Source: JAHFUI01 sp039931615 (GTDB taxonomy: Bacteria; Acidobacteriota; Vicinamibacteria; Vicinamibacterales; CAVVIG01). Taken from it: a stretch of 64,000 bases of DNA. This document shows positions 1 through 7,886 of this stretch, piece by piece; the stretch's first letter is position 1, and every line of letters starts with the position of its first letter. Location: NCBI GenBank assembly GCA_039931615.1, contig JBDTRR010000013.1:33410-97409 (forward strand), read 5' to 3'. Below the pieces are notes generated by a model. That model did no database searches. It was not told where the DNA came from and saw nothing but the letters and a program-made list of their open reading frames with translations. A program made the translations under genes and the position numbers.

Positions 1-93
1 TGCCCACACCTTTGGCGGTCCAGCCTGTGGCTGAAATACCACAGCGACGATCCTGCCGGGGCGGATTCATTCCAGCTGATCGTGAGTAACCGC

Positions 94-122
94 TTGTTAC
101 GTCTGTATGTTAGGGATAGTAT
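94..122 (+). promoter_or_regulatory. candidate sigma70-type promoter for lpxC
   Basis: TTGTTA (94-99), 17 bases, then TAGTAT (117-122), each 4 of 6 to consensus. It lies 73 bases before the chosen lpxC start. The region 1-161 shows no gene. Confidence 0.35.
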
Positions 123-127
123 TCATC

Positions 128-152
128 CCCGACGCTGCCGGGCATTTTTTTT
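128..152 (+). terminator. weak hairpin plus T-run upstream of lpxC
   Basis: CCCG (128-131) can pair with CGGG (139-142), followed by eight T from 145. The stem is only 4 bp. It could end an upstream transcript or act as a leader attenuator. Confidence 0.25.
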
Positions 153-194
153 GCTGAGCCTGTGACGGCTCACTCTACTTTGCCCGTGAGGCTC

Positions 195-1109
195 ATGGAC
201 ATCCAGCGGACACTACGGCGTCCTATCTCGTGCGTCGGAATCGGTCTTCATTCCGGCAACAAGGTGACTCTCTCGCTGAAACCGGCGGCTGCCGATTTCG
301 GCATCAGGTTTCGCCGCACCGACATCGGCCATCTCGAGGTGCCGGCGACCGTGCACAACCTGGCCGGCATCCAGCTGGCGACCGGCCTGGCGCGCGAGGA
401 AGTGTCGGTCGAAACGGTCGAACATCTCCTGGCGGCGCTGGTCAGCATGGGCGTCGACAACGTCATCGTCGAGCTGAGCTCGCCCGAGGTGCCGATCATG
501 GACGGCAGCGCGGCGCCGTTCATCTATCTGATCCAGGAAGCGGGCGTGAAGCGGCTGCAGACGCCGCGCAAGTACCTGAAGATCATCCGCCCGATCTCGA
601 TTTCACGCGGCGACAAGCGCATCGCGCTCTACCCGTCGGATCACTTCAAGGTCACCTACAGCGTCAGCTACGATCACCCGCTGCTGCGCCATCAGAGCCG
701 GACGATCCGGATCACCGAGGACACGTTCATCGAGGACATCGCCCCGGCCCGGACCTTCACCTTCCTCAAGGACGTCGAGATGCTGCGGCAGAACGGGCTG
801 GCGCTGGGCGGCTCGCTGGAGAATGCCATCGTGCTCGGCGAGACCGGCGTCCTGAACAACGCGCTCCGCTTCGAGGACGAGTTCGTCCGCCACAAGATCC
901 TCGACGCCATCGGCGACCTCGCGCTGGTCGGCCATCCGGTGATCGGCCACCTGGTCGCGCACCGGGCGGGCCATGCGCTCCATACCGAGTTCGCCGCCAA
1001 GATCCTCGACGAGACGCACGCCTGGCGGCTGGTCGAGGCGCCGATGGATCAGGCCGCGCTGCCCGCCGCCGGGACGGTCCCGCACGCGACACCGCGGCTG
1101 GCCAACTGA
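195..1109 (+). CDS. lpxC: UDP-3-O-acyl-N-acetylglucosamine deacetylase LpxC
   Basis: Cytoplasmic zinc hydrolase that deacetylates UDP-3-O-acyl-GlcNAc, the committed step of lipid A synthesis. Seen: the VEHLLAAL motif (E76, H77), and towards the C-terminus DAIGDLALVG and HRAGHALH, which carry the conserved Asp and His residues of the zinc site and catalysis. The length of 304 residues is normal. I start at ATG 195 because the chain then opens MDIQRTLRRP, as relatives do; a GTG at 162 would add 11 residues. The gene stands alone and converges on the radical SAM gene, with a repeat hairpin between the two stops. It is direct evidence for an LPS-type outer membrane. Confidence 0.96.
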   Translation: MDIQRTLRRPISCVGIGLHSGNKVTLSLKPAAADFGIRFRRTDIGHLEVPATVHNLAGIQLATGLAREEVSVETVEHLLAALVSMGVDNVIVELSSPEVPIMDGSAAPFIYLIQEAGVKRLQTPRKYLKIIRPISISRGDKRIALYPSDHFKVTYSVSYDHPLLRHQSRTIRITEDTFIEDIAPARTFTFLKDVEMLRQNGLALGGSLENAIVLGETGVLNNALRFEDEFVRHKILDAIGDLALVGHPVIGHLVAHRAGHALHTEFAAKILDETHAWRLVEAPMDQAALPAAGTVPHATPRLAN

Positions 1110-1110
1110 T

Positions 1111-1183
1111 TCAATTCACAATTCACAATTCACAATTAGCAATTCACAATTTTGTGAATCGTGAATTGTCAATTGTGAATTGC
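1111..1183. repeat. AATTCAC repeats forming a 13-bp hairpin between convergent genes
   Basis: Several copies of AATTCAC (1113-1151) are followed by the complementary GTGAATTG forms (1153-1183). GCAATTCACAATT (1139-1151) pairs perfectly with AATTGTGAATTGC (1171-1183) across a 19-base loop. It lies between the lpxC stop and the convergent radical SAM stop, so it could serve as a two-way terminator. It is AT-rich, unlike its surroundings. Confidence 0.85.
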
Positions 1184-1188
1184 CCTGT

Positions 1189-2550
1189 CTACCTGACCCA
1201 GAGTGTCTTGGTCGTCGTCTCCGAGCCGCAGTGCTCGAACCAGTCGATCCCTTCACTGACCAGATCGAACTTGAGCGCGTAGCGGCCCGGTCGATCGGGC
1301 GCCGCGATCTCGATCGGCACGTCGGCGGTGCCGCCCGGGCCGAGCGTCCGGGGCAGCCAGGCGCGGGCGAAATCGCGGTTGATGATCGCGCCGCTCGCAT
1401 CGCACAACTGCGCGCCGAGCCGCACCAGCCGGCGGCCGTAGGTCGCCTGGGCGGGGAACGGACGCGTCGACAGGTTATGGACGCGCGTGCGGACCTGCAG
1501 CCGGCGACCGGTCCGCGCCATCAGCGGGACGCCCGGCACCAGCGTCCGGACGTCGATGCGCGCCCGCGGCATGGCGCCGGGAATGGCGTTGCCGAGGTCG
1601 TTGTCGTCCCAGATTTCACGGCGGATTGCGGCCAGCTGGGGCGATCCGGGGCTGAACCGCCGCGAGTAGGCGGTCTCGGGATGATCGGTGATCTCCCAGC
1701 ACAGCCGATCGACACCCATCCCGGCCGCCATCGCCCGGGCCCGATCCATCTCCTCGTCACTGTCGTTCCAGACGAACAGGATGTAGCGCCAGTTCAGGAA
1801 CGGCAGATCCCGGCCCGCCCGCTTCTTCTCGTCGGCCATCGCCTCGAGCGTCCGGATCGCGACGTCGAACCGGCCGCGCTGCCGGTAGCGGCTGTAGCTC
1901 TCGGCGGTGGCGCCGTCGATCGAGAAGGTGACCTCGTCGATGCCCGAGTGCACGAGACGCCGCGCCTGGGCCTCGGTCAGCGCCAGGCCGTTCGTGCTGG
2001 TGTAGAGGTAGATGTGCGGGAAGTGCGTCTTGATGTACTCGCACATCTCGACCGCGCGTTTGTGCAGGAACGCCTCGCCGTAATTGAAGAAATCGATCCG
2101 CACCAGCGACGGCCCCGCCTCGTCGACGACGCGGCGGAACAGGTCGAAGTCGAGCATGCCTGCCTGCCGGGTCCGGGTGATGCCGGTCTCGGGCGCGCAG
2201 CAGGCCTCGGCGCACGAGATGTTGCAGGCGGCGGTGCACTCGATGTAGAGCCGCGACGGCAGCGCGCCGGCATCGACCGGACGCACGGCCGGCGTGTCCC
2301 CCTTCTTCAGCGGCAGCTTCAGGGCGCAATCGCCGCAGAACCTCGAGCCCCCGGCGTTCAACTCCGATCGCAGCGTGGTGATGGTCGAACCGCTCCAGAC
2401 ACCCGTGACGGACGACGACCGCGCGTCACCGAGCACGCGGTGGCCGTACGGGTCGGCGCAGCCGCAGACCAGCCGGCCGTCGCACAGCATGACCATCGTC
2501 GTCCACGGCCACGAGCACTGGAAACGGGTCGACAGGTAATTCAACGACAC
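1189..2550 (-). CDS. radical SAM protein with N-terminal SPASM-like domain
   Basis: 453 residues in three parts. Residues 1-85 hold a cysteine-rich segment (FQCSWPW, DGRLVCGC, FCGDC) that looks like a SPASM/auxiliary-cluster domain. About 95-330 is the radical SAM core: the cysteine motif is AACNISCAEACC, then STNG and SIDGA, typical of SAM binding. About 345-453 is a beta-rich Ig-like domain ending LKFDLVSEGIDWFEHCG. SPASM domains normally follow the core, so the order is unusual. The cysteine spacing reads CX3CX3C rather than CX3CX2C. The start is GTG 2550. Substrate unknown; similar cores act in peptide or sugar modification. The gene is alone, flanked on both sides by short tandem repeats. 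Confidence 0.8.
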   Translation of the reverse strand: MSLNYLSTRFQCSWPWTTMVMLCDGRLVCGCADPYGHRVLGDARSSSVTGVWSGSTITTLRSELNAGGSRFCGDCALKLPLKKGDTPAVRPVDAGALPSRLYIECTAACNISCAEACCAPETGITRTRQAGMLDFDLFRRVVDEAGPSLVRIDFFNYGEAFLHKRAVEMCEYIKTHFPHIYLYTSTNGLALTEAQARRLVHSGIDEVTFSIDGATAESYSRYRQRGRFDVAIRTLEAMADEKKRAGRDLPFLNWRYILFVWNDSDEEMDRARAMAAGMGVDRLCWEITDHPETAYSRRFSPGSPQLAAIRREIWDDNDLGNAIPGAMPRARIDVRTLVPGVPLMARTGRRLQVRTRVHNLSTRPFPAQATYGRRLVRLGAQLCDASGAIINRDFARAWLPRTLGPGGTADVPIEIAAPDRPGRYALKFDLVSEGIDWFEHCGSETTTKTLWVR

Positions 2551-2590
2551 GGGATTGACAACTGGAATCGGCGATTGATGATTGCTGAAT

Positions 2591-2646
2591 TTGTGAATCG
2601 TGACTTGTGAATCGTGACTTGTGAATCGTGACTTGTGAATCGTGAA
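2591..2646. repeat. 14-bp tandem repeat, four copies
   Basis: TTGTGAATCGTGAC repeated at 2591, 2605, 2619 and 2633 (last base of the fourth copy differs). It lies between two minus-strand genes, upstream of the radical SAM gene. Confidence 0.95.
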
Positions 2647-2651
2647 TTCCG

Positions 2652-2918
2652 TTATCTGCCCGCCAGCTTCCGCATGTAGGCCTCGAGCTTGTCGTTCTCG
2701 TACTTCACCGTGTTGAGGAACAGGCTCTCGGCCAGATAGGCGCGGCGCTCGCCGTCGTCCATCTGATCGATCAGATGCTGGATCTCCTTGACCAGGTCCT
2801 CGAACGAGCGCTCCAGTTCCCGTTTCGCGGTCACTTCCTGGTAGAGCGTTTCCATGACGGCCAGCAGATCGCCGTCGAGCGGAATCATGGTGCCGGTCGT
2901 GGTTTTGATGGTGCGCAT
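2652..2918 (-). CDS. small hypothetical protein, helical and acidic
   Basis: 88 residues, no family recognised. After a short N-terminal strand-like part (TGTMIPLDGD) the chain is rich in Glu, Lys, Leu and Asp in a heptad-like pattern, so a helical or coiled-coil protein is likely. There is no signal peptide and no cysteine. It starts 5 bases after the stop of the STAS gene and ends the operon sigma factor-STAS-this gene, so co-expression is near certain. A role as a binding partner in the sigma/STAS pathway is possible but is only inferred from position. Confidence 0.75.
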   Translation of the reverse strand: MRTIKTTTGTMIPLDGDLLAVMETLYQEVTAKRELERSFEDLVKEIQHLIDQMDDGERRAYLAESLFLNTVKYENDKLEAYMRKLAGR

Positions 2919-2923
2919 GGTCC

Positions 2924-3265
2924 CTATGCCCCGAAGCTCTTGACGGCGGCCGGCTCGTCGGCGTGGATCTCGATGAAGTTCTGCGCCCCGGTCATCGTCA
3001 ACATCGTTTCGACCCGCTTCTGGACGCCCGACAGCTTGAGGTGGCCACCGGCGCTGTGCACCTGCCGGTAGAGATCCATCAGGCAGCCGATGGTGGCGCT
3101 GTCGACATAGGTCACCGGCGTCAGGTCGATGAGGATGTCGCGCCGTCCGTCGGCGACCAGGACGCTCACCGCCGACGAGAAATCGGACAGGATCGGATAC
3201 ATCAGGCGCGTTTCGCCGACCCGGACGATCGAGATGGGCCCAACCTGTTCGGTCTTCACATTCAT
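2924..3265 (-). CDS. STAS-domain anti-sigma factor antagonist
   Basis: 113 residues covering one STAS domain of the SpoIIAA/RsbV kind. The segment ILIDLTPVTYVDSATIGCL carries the Ser that a partner serine kinase usually phosphorylates (D-S-A-T-I-G). Such proteins free a sigma factor by binding its anti-sigma kinase when unphosphorylated. I start at ATG 3265, which has GGAG six bases upstream; a TTG at 3277 is possible. It sits 16 bases after an ECF sigma gene, although STAS antagonists usually act on sigma-B-type systems. No serine kinase gene is adjacent, so the partner must be elsewhere or the role differs. Confidence 0.88.
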   Translation of the reverse strand: MNVKTEQVGPISIVRVGETRLMYPILSDFSSAVSVLVADGRRDILIDLTPVTYVDSATIGCLMDLYRQVHSAGGHLKLSGVQKRVETMLTMTGAQNFIEIHADEPAAVKSFGA

Positions 3266-3281
3266 CGCTCGCTCCAATTCC

Positions 3282-3884
3282 TCATATGCTGGCCGCGTCG
3301 GTCATCCGCTTGACGTGCCGGGCCAGCTCGGTGCGGCCCCGGTTGATGCGCGACTTGACCGTGCCTTCCGGCAGATGCAGCCGGTCGGCAATCTCCTGGT
3401 AGGTCATCTCCTGGATGTCCCGCATCAGCACCGCCGTCTTGAGCGTGTCGGGCAGCTCGGAGAGCGCATGGCGGAGCAGCACGACGCGATCCCGCTGCTC
3501 GAGGTGGGCCATCGGGCTGATCTCGTGCGACGCCGGCGACAGCTCGTTCGGGTCGACGTCCCGATCGATCGTCTCGCGCTCCTTGCGCACGCTGCGGTAG
3601 TGGTCGATGCACAGGTTCCGGCTGACGCTGATCAGCCAGGTCTGGAAGTTGGCCCGCCGGTCGAAGGTGTTGAGCGACTTGAAGATCTTGAGGAAGATGT
3701 CCTGCGCCAGGTCTTCCGCGGCGTCGTGCTTGCCGACGAACTTGTAGGCGATGTTGAACACCTTGCGCCAGTACTGCCGGACGATCAGCTCCCAGGCGAC
3801 CTGATCGCCCTGCAGGCAGCGCTGAATCAGCGTCTCGAGGGCCTCTCCCGTGAATGGCTGCGCAGCCTGTGATTCGGACGGCAT
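3282..3884 (-). CDS. ECF-type RNA polymerase sigma factor
   Basis: 200 residues with region 2 (about 25-95, including DAAEDLAQDIFLKIFKSL and FQTWLISVSRNLCIDHYR) and region 4 (about 140-195, including EMTYQEIADRLHLPEGTVKSRINRGR, a helix-turn-helix). Regions 1 and 3 are absent, as in group 4 sigma factors of the RpoE/SigW kind. I start at ATG 3884; TTG 3893 would add three residues. It heads an operon with a STAS protein and a small helical protein, and no anti-sigma gene adjoins it. It is divergent from lysA across about 108 bases. Confidence 0.93.
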   Translation of the reverse strand: MPSESQAAQPFTGEALETLIQRCLQGDQVAWELIVRQYWRKVFNIAYKFVGKHDAAEDLAQDIFLKIFKSLNTFDRRANFQTWLISVSRNLCIDHYRSVRKERETIDRDVDPNELSPASHEISPMAHLEQRDRVVLLRHALSELPDTLKTAVLMRDIQEMTYQEIADRLHLPEGTVKSRINRGRTELARHVKRMTDAASI

Positions 3885-3992
3885 TTTTATCAAGGGCTCT
3901 CACCGGTCGGCCCGCAGCGGCCGGCGCTCGATGGCGCGCCGGGGGCCGATCACTGGGAGCTGGCGGCTGAAAGGGTAAAATAGCCTATCACG

Positions 3993-5249
3993 TTGACTGA
4001 ACACACCGGCTTCTATCGTGCGGACGAGGCACTCGTCTGCGACGGCGTGCGGCTGGCCGACGTCGCCGCCGCCGAGGGCACGCCGCTCTACGTCTACAGC
4101 GCCGCGGCGCTGCGCGGCCGCTACCAGGCGATCGATGCGGCATTCGGCGCCTACCCCCACGCCCTGCACTACGCCCTGAAGGCGAACTCGACGTTCGCCA
4201 TCGCCCGTCTCGTGCGGGAGCTGGGCGGAGCGGCGGATGCCAACTCGATCTGGGAGATCGAGCTGGCGCGCAAGGCAGGGTTCCCACCCGATGCCATCGT
4301 CTTCACCGGCGTCGGCAAGTCGGCCGCCGAGCTGGAGTGCGCCGTCTCGCTCGGTCTGAAGGCGATCAACGTCGAGTCGGCCGGCGAGCTGGCGCGGGTC
4401 GAGGCGATCGCCGATCGAACCGGGGTGGTCGCCCGCGTCGCGGTGCGGATCAATCCCGACATCGACTCGGGCAGCCATCCCCACATTTCCACCGGCCTCA
4501 AGATCAACAAGTTCGGCGTGCCGCTCGACGATGCCCGGGACCTGCTGGCGACGATCGGCCGGCGCCGCGCGCTCAAGCTGGTGGCGGTGCACGTCCACGT
4601 CGGTTCGCAGATTTCGACGCTCGAGCCGCTGCGCCGCGCGGCCGCGATCGTGGCCCGCGTCTCGGCCGAACTCGGCGCCTCCGGCGCCGCGCTCGAGTAC
4701 GCGGATCTGGGCGGCGGGCTCGGCATTTCCTATGACGGCCGCCCGGTGCCCTCGCCGGCGGAGTACGTCGGCGCCCTGGTCGACGAGATGCGGCCGACCG
4801 GCCTGCCGATCGTCATCGAGCCGGGCCGCGCGATTGCCGGTCCGGCGGCGGTGATTGTCGCCCGCGTCATCGACATCAAGCCGCGCGACGCGTCGAGCGA
4901 CTTCGTCGTCATCGATGCCGGCATGACCGAGCTGATGCGGCCGGCGCTGTACGGCGCCTTCCACCGCATCGAGGCGCTGTCGCCGCGCGCCGCACCGCCG
5001 CGCGACTACGAGATCGTCGGCCCGGTCTGTGAGAGCAGCGACGTGGTCGGCCGCGACCGCCGGCTGCCCCCGCTCGAGGTCGGCGACCTCGTCGCCATCG
5101 GCGACGCCGGCGCCTACGGATCGGCGATGGCCTCGAACTACAATCGGCGCCCGCTGCCGGCGGAAGTCCTGGTCGACGACGGGACATGGCGGGTGATTCG
5201 ACGCCGTCAGACACTCGAGGATATGCTGTCGCTCGAGAGCGGCAGCTGA
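3993..5249 (+). CDS. lysA: diaminopimelate decarboxylase
   Basis: PLP enzyme that decarboxylates meso-diaminopimelate to L-lysine, the last step of lysine synthesis, in the cytoplasm. Seen: HYALKANS with the PLP-binding Lys near residue 55, HVHVGSQI, DLGGGLGI, EPGRAIAG (PLP phosphate contacts) and the active-site CESSDVVG near residue 345. At 418 residues it is full length. The start is TTG 3993; no ATG lies close by. tmk follows 21 bases downstream on the same strand, so the two may be co-transcribed. An arginine or ornithine decarboxylase of the same fold is less likely given the CESSD motif. Confidence 0.95.
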   Translation: MTEHTGFYRADEALVCDGVRLADVAAAEGTPLYVYSAAALRGRYQAIDAAFGAYPHALHYALKANSTFAIARLVRELGGAADANSIWEIELARKAGFPPDAIVFTGVGKSAAELECAVSLGLKAINVESAGELARVEAIADRTGVVARVAVRINPDIDSGSHPHISTGLKINKFGVPLDDARDLLATIGRRRALKLVAVHVHVGSQISTLEPLRRAAAIVARVSAELGASGAALEYADLGGGLGISYDGRPVPSPAEYVGALVDEMRPTGLPIVIEPGRAIAGPAAVIVARVIDIKPRDASSDFVVIDAGMTELMRPALYGAFHRIEALSPRAAPPRDYEIVGPVCESSDVVGRDRRLPPLEVGDLVAIGDAGAYGSAMASNYNRRPLPAEVLVDDGTWRVIRRRQTLEDMLSLESGS

Positions 5250-5270
5250 CGCGGACAGTTTCCAACCCCT

Positions 5271-5864
5271 ATGCCCGGACACATCATCGCGTTCGAAGGC
5301 CTGGACCAGAGCGGCAAGCAGACCCAGGCGGAGCTGCTGCGCGATCGGCTGAAGGAAGAGGGCCACAAGGCGCGGCTGGTTTCGTTTCCCGACTACGCCA
5401 CCTCGATCGGCGAGGAGATCGCCCGCGCCCTGGCCGGCGAGCGCGACTACGATCCGGACGTCATGCAGCTGCTCTACGTCGCCAACCGCTACGAGCGGAA
5501 GGCCGATCTGCAGCGCTGGCTCGACGGCGGACTGATCCTCGTGTCCGATCGCTACATCGCCTCGAGCATTGCCTACGGCGAGGCGCAGGGGCTCGATGCC
5601 GGCTGGCTGGCCGCGATGCAGGAATTCCTGCCGCCGCCGTCGCTGACGATCATGCTGGACATCGAGCCCGCGACCGCCGTCCAGCGCAAGGCGAACGACC
5701 GCGATCGCTACGAGCGCGACCTGGCGCTGCAGACGCGCGTGCGCGAGAGCTACCAGCGGCAGGCGGCCGCCAGCGACTGGATCGTCCTCGACGGGGAACG
5801 CCCCAAGGACGACATCGCCGCCGACGTCGTCAGCGTCGTGCAGTCACGACTCGGGCCGCCGTAA
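5271..5864 (+). CDS. tmk: thymidylate kinase
   Basis: Phosphorylates dTMP to dTDP. 197 residues with the P-loop FEGLDQSGKQTQ (about 8-19), the DR[YH] motif in SDRYIASSIAYGEAQG (about 91-106) and a lid segment rich in Arg near 142-150 (NDRDRYERD). In the P-loop, DQSGK stands where many homologues have DGAGK or DGSGK. The last 35 bases overlap the 3-prime end of the convergent comF-like gene. Confidence 0.94.
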   Translation: MPGHIIAFEGLDQSGKQTQAELLRDRLKEEGHKARLVSFPDYATSIGEEIARALAGERDYDPDVMQLLYVANRYERKADLQRWLDGGLILVSDRYIASSIAYGEAQGLDAGWLAAMQEFLPPPSLTIMLDIEPATAVQRKANDRDRYERDLALQTRVRESYQRQAAASDWIVLDGERPKDDIAADVVSVVQSRLGPP

Positions 5865-6546
5865 GCGCACGAACCTCGCCCGCCCCGGCCGCCTTCAAGG
5901 CCCGGGCGCACGCCTCCAGCGTCGCCCCGGTTGTCGACACATCGTCGACCAGGACGACCACGGCGCCGTCCAGGCCGCGCGCCGCCCGCGTCGCGGCAAA
6001 CGCATCCCGGACATTGCGGTGGCGGCGGGCGGCGGGCAGCCCGGTCTGGGTTGGCGTCGCCCGGACCCGGCGCAGCGCATGGCGCACCGGAAGATCGAGG
6101 TAACGGGCGAGGTCGGCCGCCTGATTGAATCCGCGCTGCCGCCGCCGCGACGGGTGGAGCGGCACGGGAACGACATAGGACACGCCAACGAGGAGCCCGG
6201 CGGCGCGCCGGTGCATCAGCGCGGCCAGCCCGCGGGCCAGCGAACGGCGACCGTCGTACTTGAACGCGTGAACGATGGCCCGGAGTGCGCCGTCGTAGGC
6301 GCCGATCGCCCGCGCCCGGTCGATGCTGGGACGGCCGCGGCGACAGCGTGCGCACCAGTCGCGTGTGTCGCGCCATCCCGGCAGCGGATCACCGCACCGA
6401 TCGCAGAGCGGCGGCGTGAGCGGGAGGATGGATTGCCAGCAGCCGGCGCAGACCGGTCCGCCGGTGGGGTGATCGAGCGGCTGGCCGCAGGCGGCGCAGG
6501 CCGGCGCGAGCACCACCGCGACCAGGGCATCCACGATGCCCGTCAA
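5830..6546 (-). CDS. ComF-family phosphoribosyltransferase
   Basis: About 238 residues. The N-terminal half has a zinc-ribbon-like set of cysteines (CAAC, CAGC, CDRC, CARC) and the C-terminal half a PRPP-binding motif VVLVDDVSTTGATL near residue 200. ComF proteins assist DNA import during natural transformation in some bacteria; the exact reaction is not settled. I start at TTG 6546 with AAGG just upstream; no ATG fits, so the start is uncertain. It lies 38 bases after rsfS. dprA, another transformation gene, lies 5 kb away in a different operon. The 3-prime end overlaps tmk by 35 bases. Confidence 0.88.
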   Translation of the reverse strand: MTGIVDALVAVVLAPACAACGQPLDHPTGGPVCAGCWQSILPLTPPLCDRCGDPLPGWRDTRDWCARCRRGRPSIDRARAIGAYDGALRAIVHAFKYDGRRSLARGLAALMHRRAAGLLVGVSYVVPVPLHPSRRRQRGFNQAADLARYLDLPVRHALRRVRATPTQTGLPAARRHRNVRDAFAATRAARGLDGAVVVLVDDVSTTGATLEACARALKAAGAGEVRALTAARVVTARR

Positions 6547-6584
6547 CCGTACCTTGACGTGCCCTACAAGGAGTCTTGCAGGGA

Positions 6585-7016
6585 TCACTCCGCGGACGAC
6601 GAGCGGCTGTCGGCTGGCGCGCGCGGACTCTTCGGCGGCGGCGGCGCCGGAATCTCCACCCGTTCGGCGTTGCCCCACAGGCGCTCGAGACTGTAGAACA
6701 GGCGGGTTTCCGGGCCGAAGATGTGGACGATGAAATCGAAGTAGTCGAGCAGGATCCACTCCGCCCCCTGGTAGCCCTCGACGTGCGCCGGCCTGGCGCC
6801 GTCGGCCGCCAGCGCCTCCATGACGGCGTCGGCAATCGCGCGAGTCTGGCGCGGGTTGCCGCCCGAACAGATCAGGAAGTAGTCCGCGAATCCCGCCGCC
6901 TGGCGCAGGTCGAGCAGGACGATGTCGTCGGCCTTCTTGTCGTCGGCCGAGGCGATGGCCCGTTGAATCTGGGACGGAATCCGCGTGGGTTTTCGGCGCT
7001 TCTCAGTCTTGGCCAT
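6585..7016 (-). CDS. rsfS: ribosome silencing factor RsfS
   Basis: Binds ribosomal protein L14 (uL14) and blocks joining of the subunits when nutrients are short. 143 residues with the family core KADDIVLLDLR, ADYFLICSGGNPRQTRAIADAV, EWILLDYFDFIVHIF and the tail YSLERLWGNA. The C-terminal 25 residues are a Pro/Ser-rich extension (PAPPPPKSPRAP). It follows nadD by 21 bases, the usual neighbour. Confidence 0.95.
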   Translation of the reverse strand: MAKTEKRRKPTRIPSQIQRAIASADDKKADDIVLLDLRQAAGFADYFLICSGGNPRQTRAIADAVMEALAADGARPAHVEGYQGAEWILLDYFDFIVHIFGPETRLFYSLERLWGNAERVEIPAPPPPKSPRAPADSRSSSAE

Positions 7017-7037
7017 GCAACCTGCCTGCCCGTTGGG

Positions 7038-7886
7038 TCATGAGCCGCCGCCGGAGCCGGTCGCGGCCGTCACATCTTGATAAAGCGCGTGCTGTTCGAT
7101 GTGCTGCCGCACCGCCGGCGGGACCATCCCGGCAATCGGCTGACGGTTGGCGAGCGCGCCGCGGATCGCAGTCGCGGACACATTCGCGGTCGGGACATCG
7201 ATCAGAAAAATCACTGTCTCCTGCGTGGGGATCGGCTCAGACGCCGGCACGCCCTGAAAGGCGTGCCCTACACCAGACTCACCCAGGGGTGGCCGGTCAT
7301 CAGACCGTCCCGCGAAACCAGCTTCGCGTCGCTCGACACCAGACTCTTGCAGGGGACGGTCTTCAGACCGTCCCGCGGCGCCGCGGTCTGCCTGGAAGCT
7401 GACCGCTGGATCCATCGTCCGCATCCGATCCGCCAGCGCCGGCAATCGCGCCGGCAGCTCGCCGACCGGTGTGCCGCGCCGCGAGATCACCGCGAAGTGG
7501 GCAAGGTTCAGCACCGCCGGGTAGTGCTTCCACGTCGCGATCTCGAGAAACGCGTCGGCGCCGGTCACGAAGTACAGTTCCTGCGCATCGAAGCCCTGGT
7601 GGTGAAGCCGGTGGAGCGAGTCGGACGTGTACGACCGGCCGTCCTCACGCAATTCGAGATCCAGCGCGCGCCATCCCCGCCGTCCGGCAATGGCCAGCGC
7701 CACCATCGCGAACCGGTGGTAGCCCGACGCCTCCGGCTGCGGCCGGTGGGGCGGGATGTTGGACGGCAGCACGAGGAGCTCTCCAAGATCGAGCGCGGTC
7801 TGCGCCGCCGCGCCGGCATCCAGATGACCGCAGTGGATGGGGTCGAATGTGCCCCCGAGTATCCCGACCCGCCTCGGCGCGGTCAT
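7038..7886 (-). CDS. nadD: nicotinate-nucleotide adenylyltransferase with palindromic insertion
   Basis: Joins nicotinate mononucleotide and ATP to give deamido-NAD. 282 residues, where about 190-220 is usual. Seen: GGTFDPIHCGH (11-21), the nucleotidyltransferase motif, and VSATAIRG (236-243), the second ATP contact. The excess is a segment at about 168-222 between the two halves, coded by palindromic repeats (7246-7377), rich in Arg, Gly, Asp and Glu. The flanking parts are well conserved, so the insert probably forms a surface loop. The ATG at 7886 overlaps the obgE stop by four bases, so the two are translationally coupled. Confidence 0.94.
   Translation of the reverse strand: MTAPRRVGILGGTFDPIHCGHLDAGAAAQTALDLGELLVLPSNIPPHRPQPEASGYHRFAMVALAIAGRRGWRALDLELREDGRSYTSDSLHRLHHQGFDAQELYFVTGADAFLEIATWKHYPAVLNLAHFAVISRRGTPVGELPARLPALADRMRTMDPAVSFQADRGAAGRSEDRPLQESGVERREAGFAGRSDDRPPLGESGVGHAFQGVPASEPIPTQETVIFLIDVPTANVSATAIRGALANRQPIAGMVPPAVRQHIEQHALYQDVTAATGSGGGS
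7246..7377. repeat. palindromic element inside nadD
   Basis: 132 bases. GGCACGCC (7246-7253) pairs with GGCGTGCC (7260-7267). Two related copies then follow: 7271-7314 and 7337-7377, each opening CACCAGACTC and ending GACCGTCCCGCG. The second holds GGGACGGTC-TTCA-GACCGTCCC (7353-7374). Read in the nadD frame it contains no stop. Confidence 0.9.
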
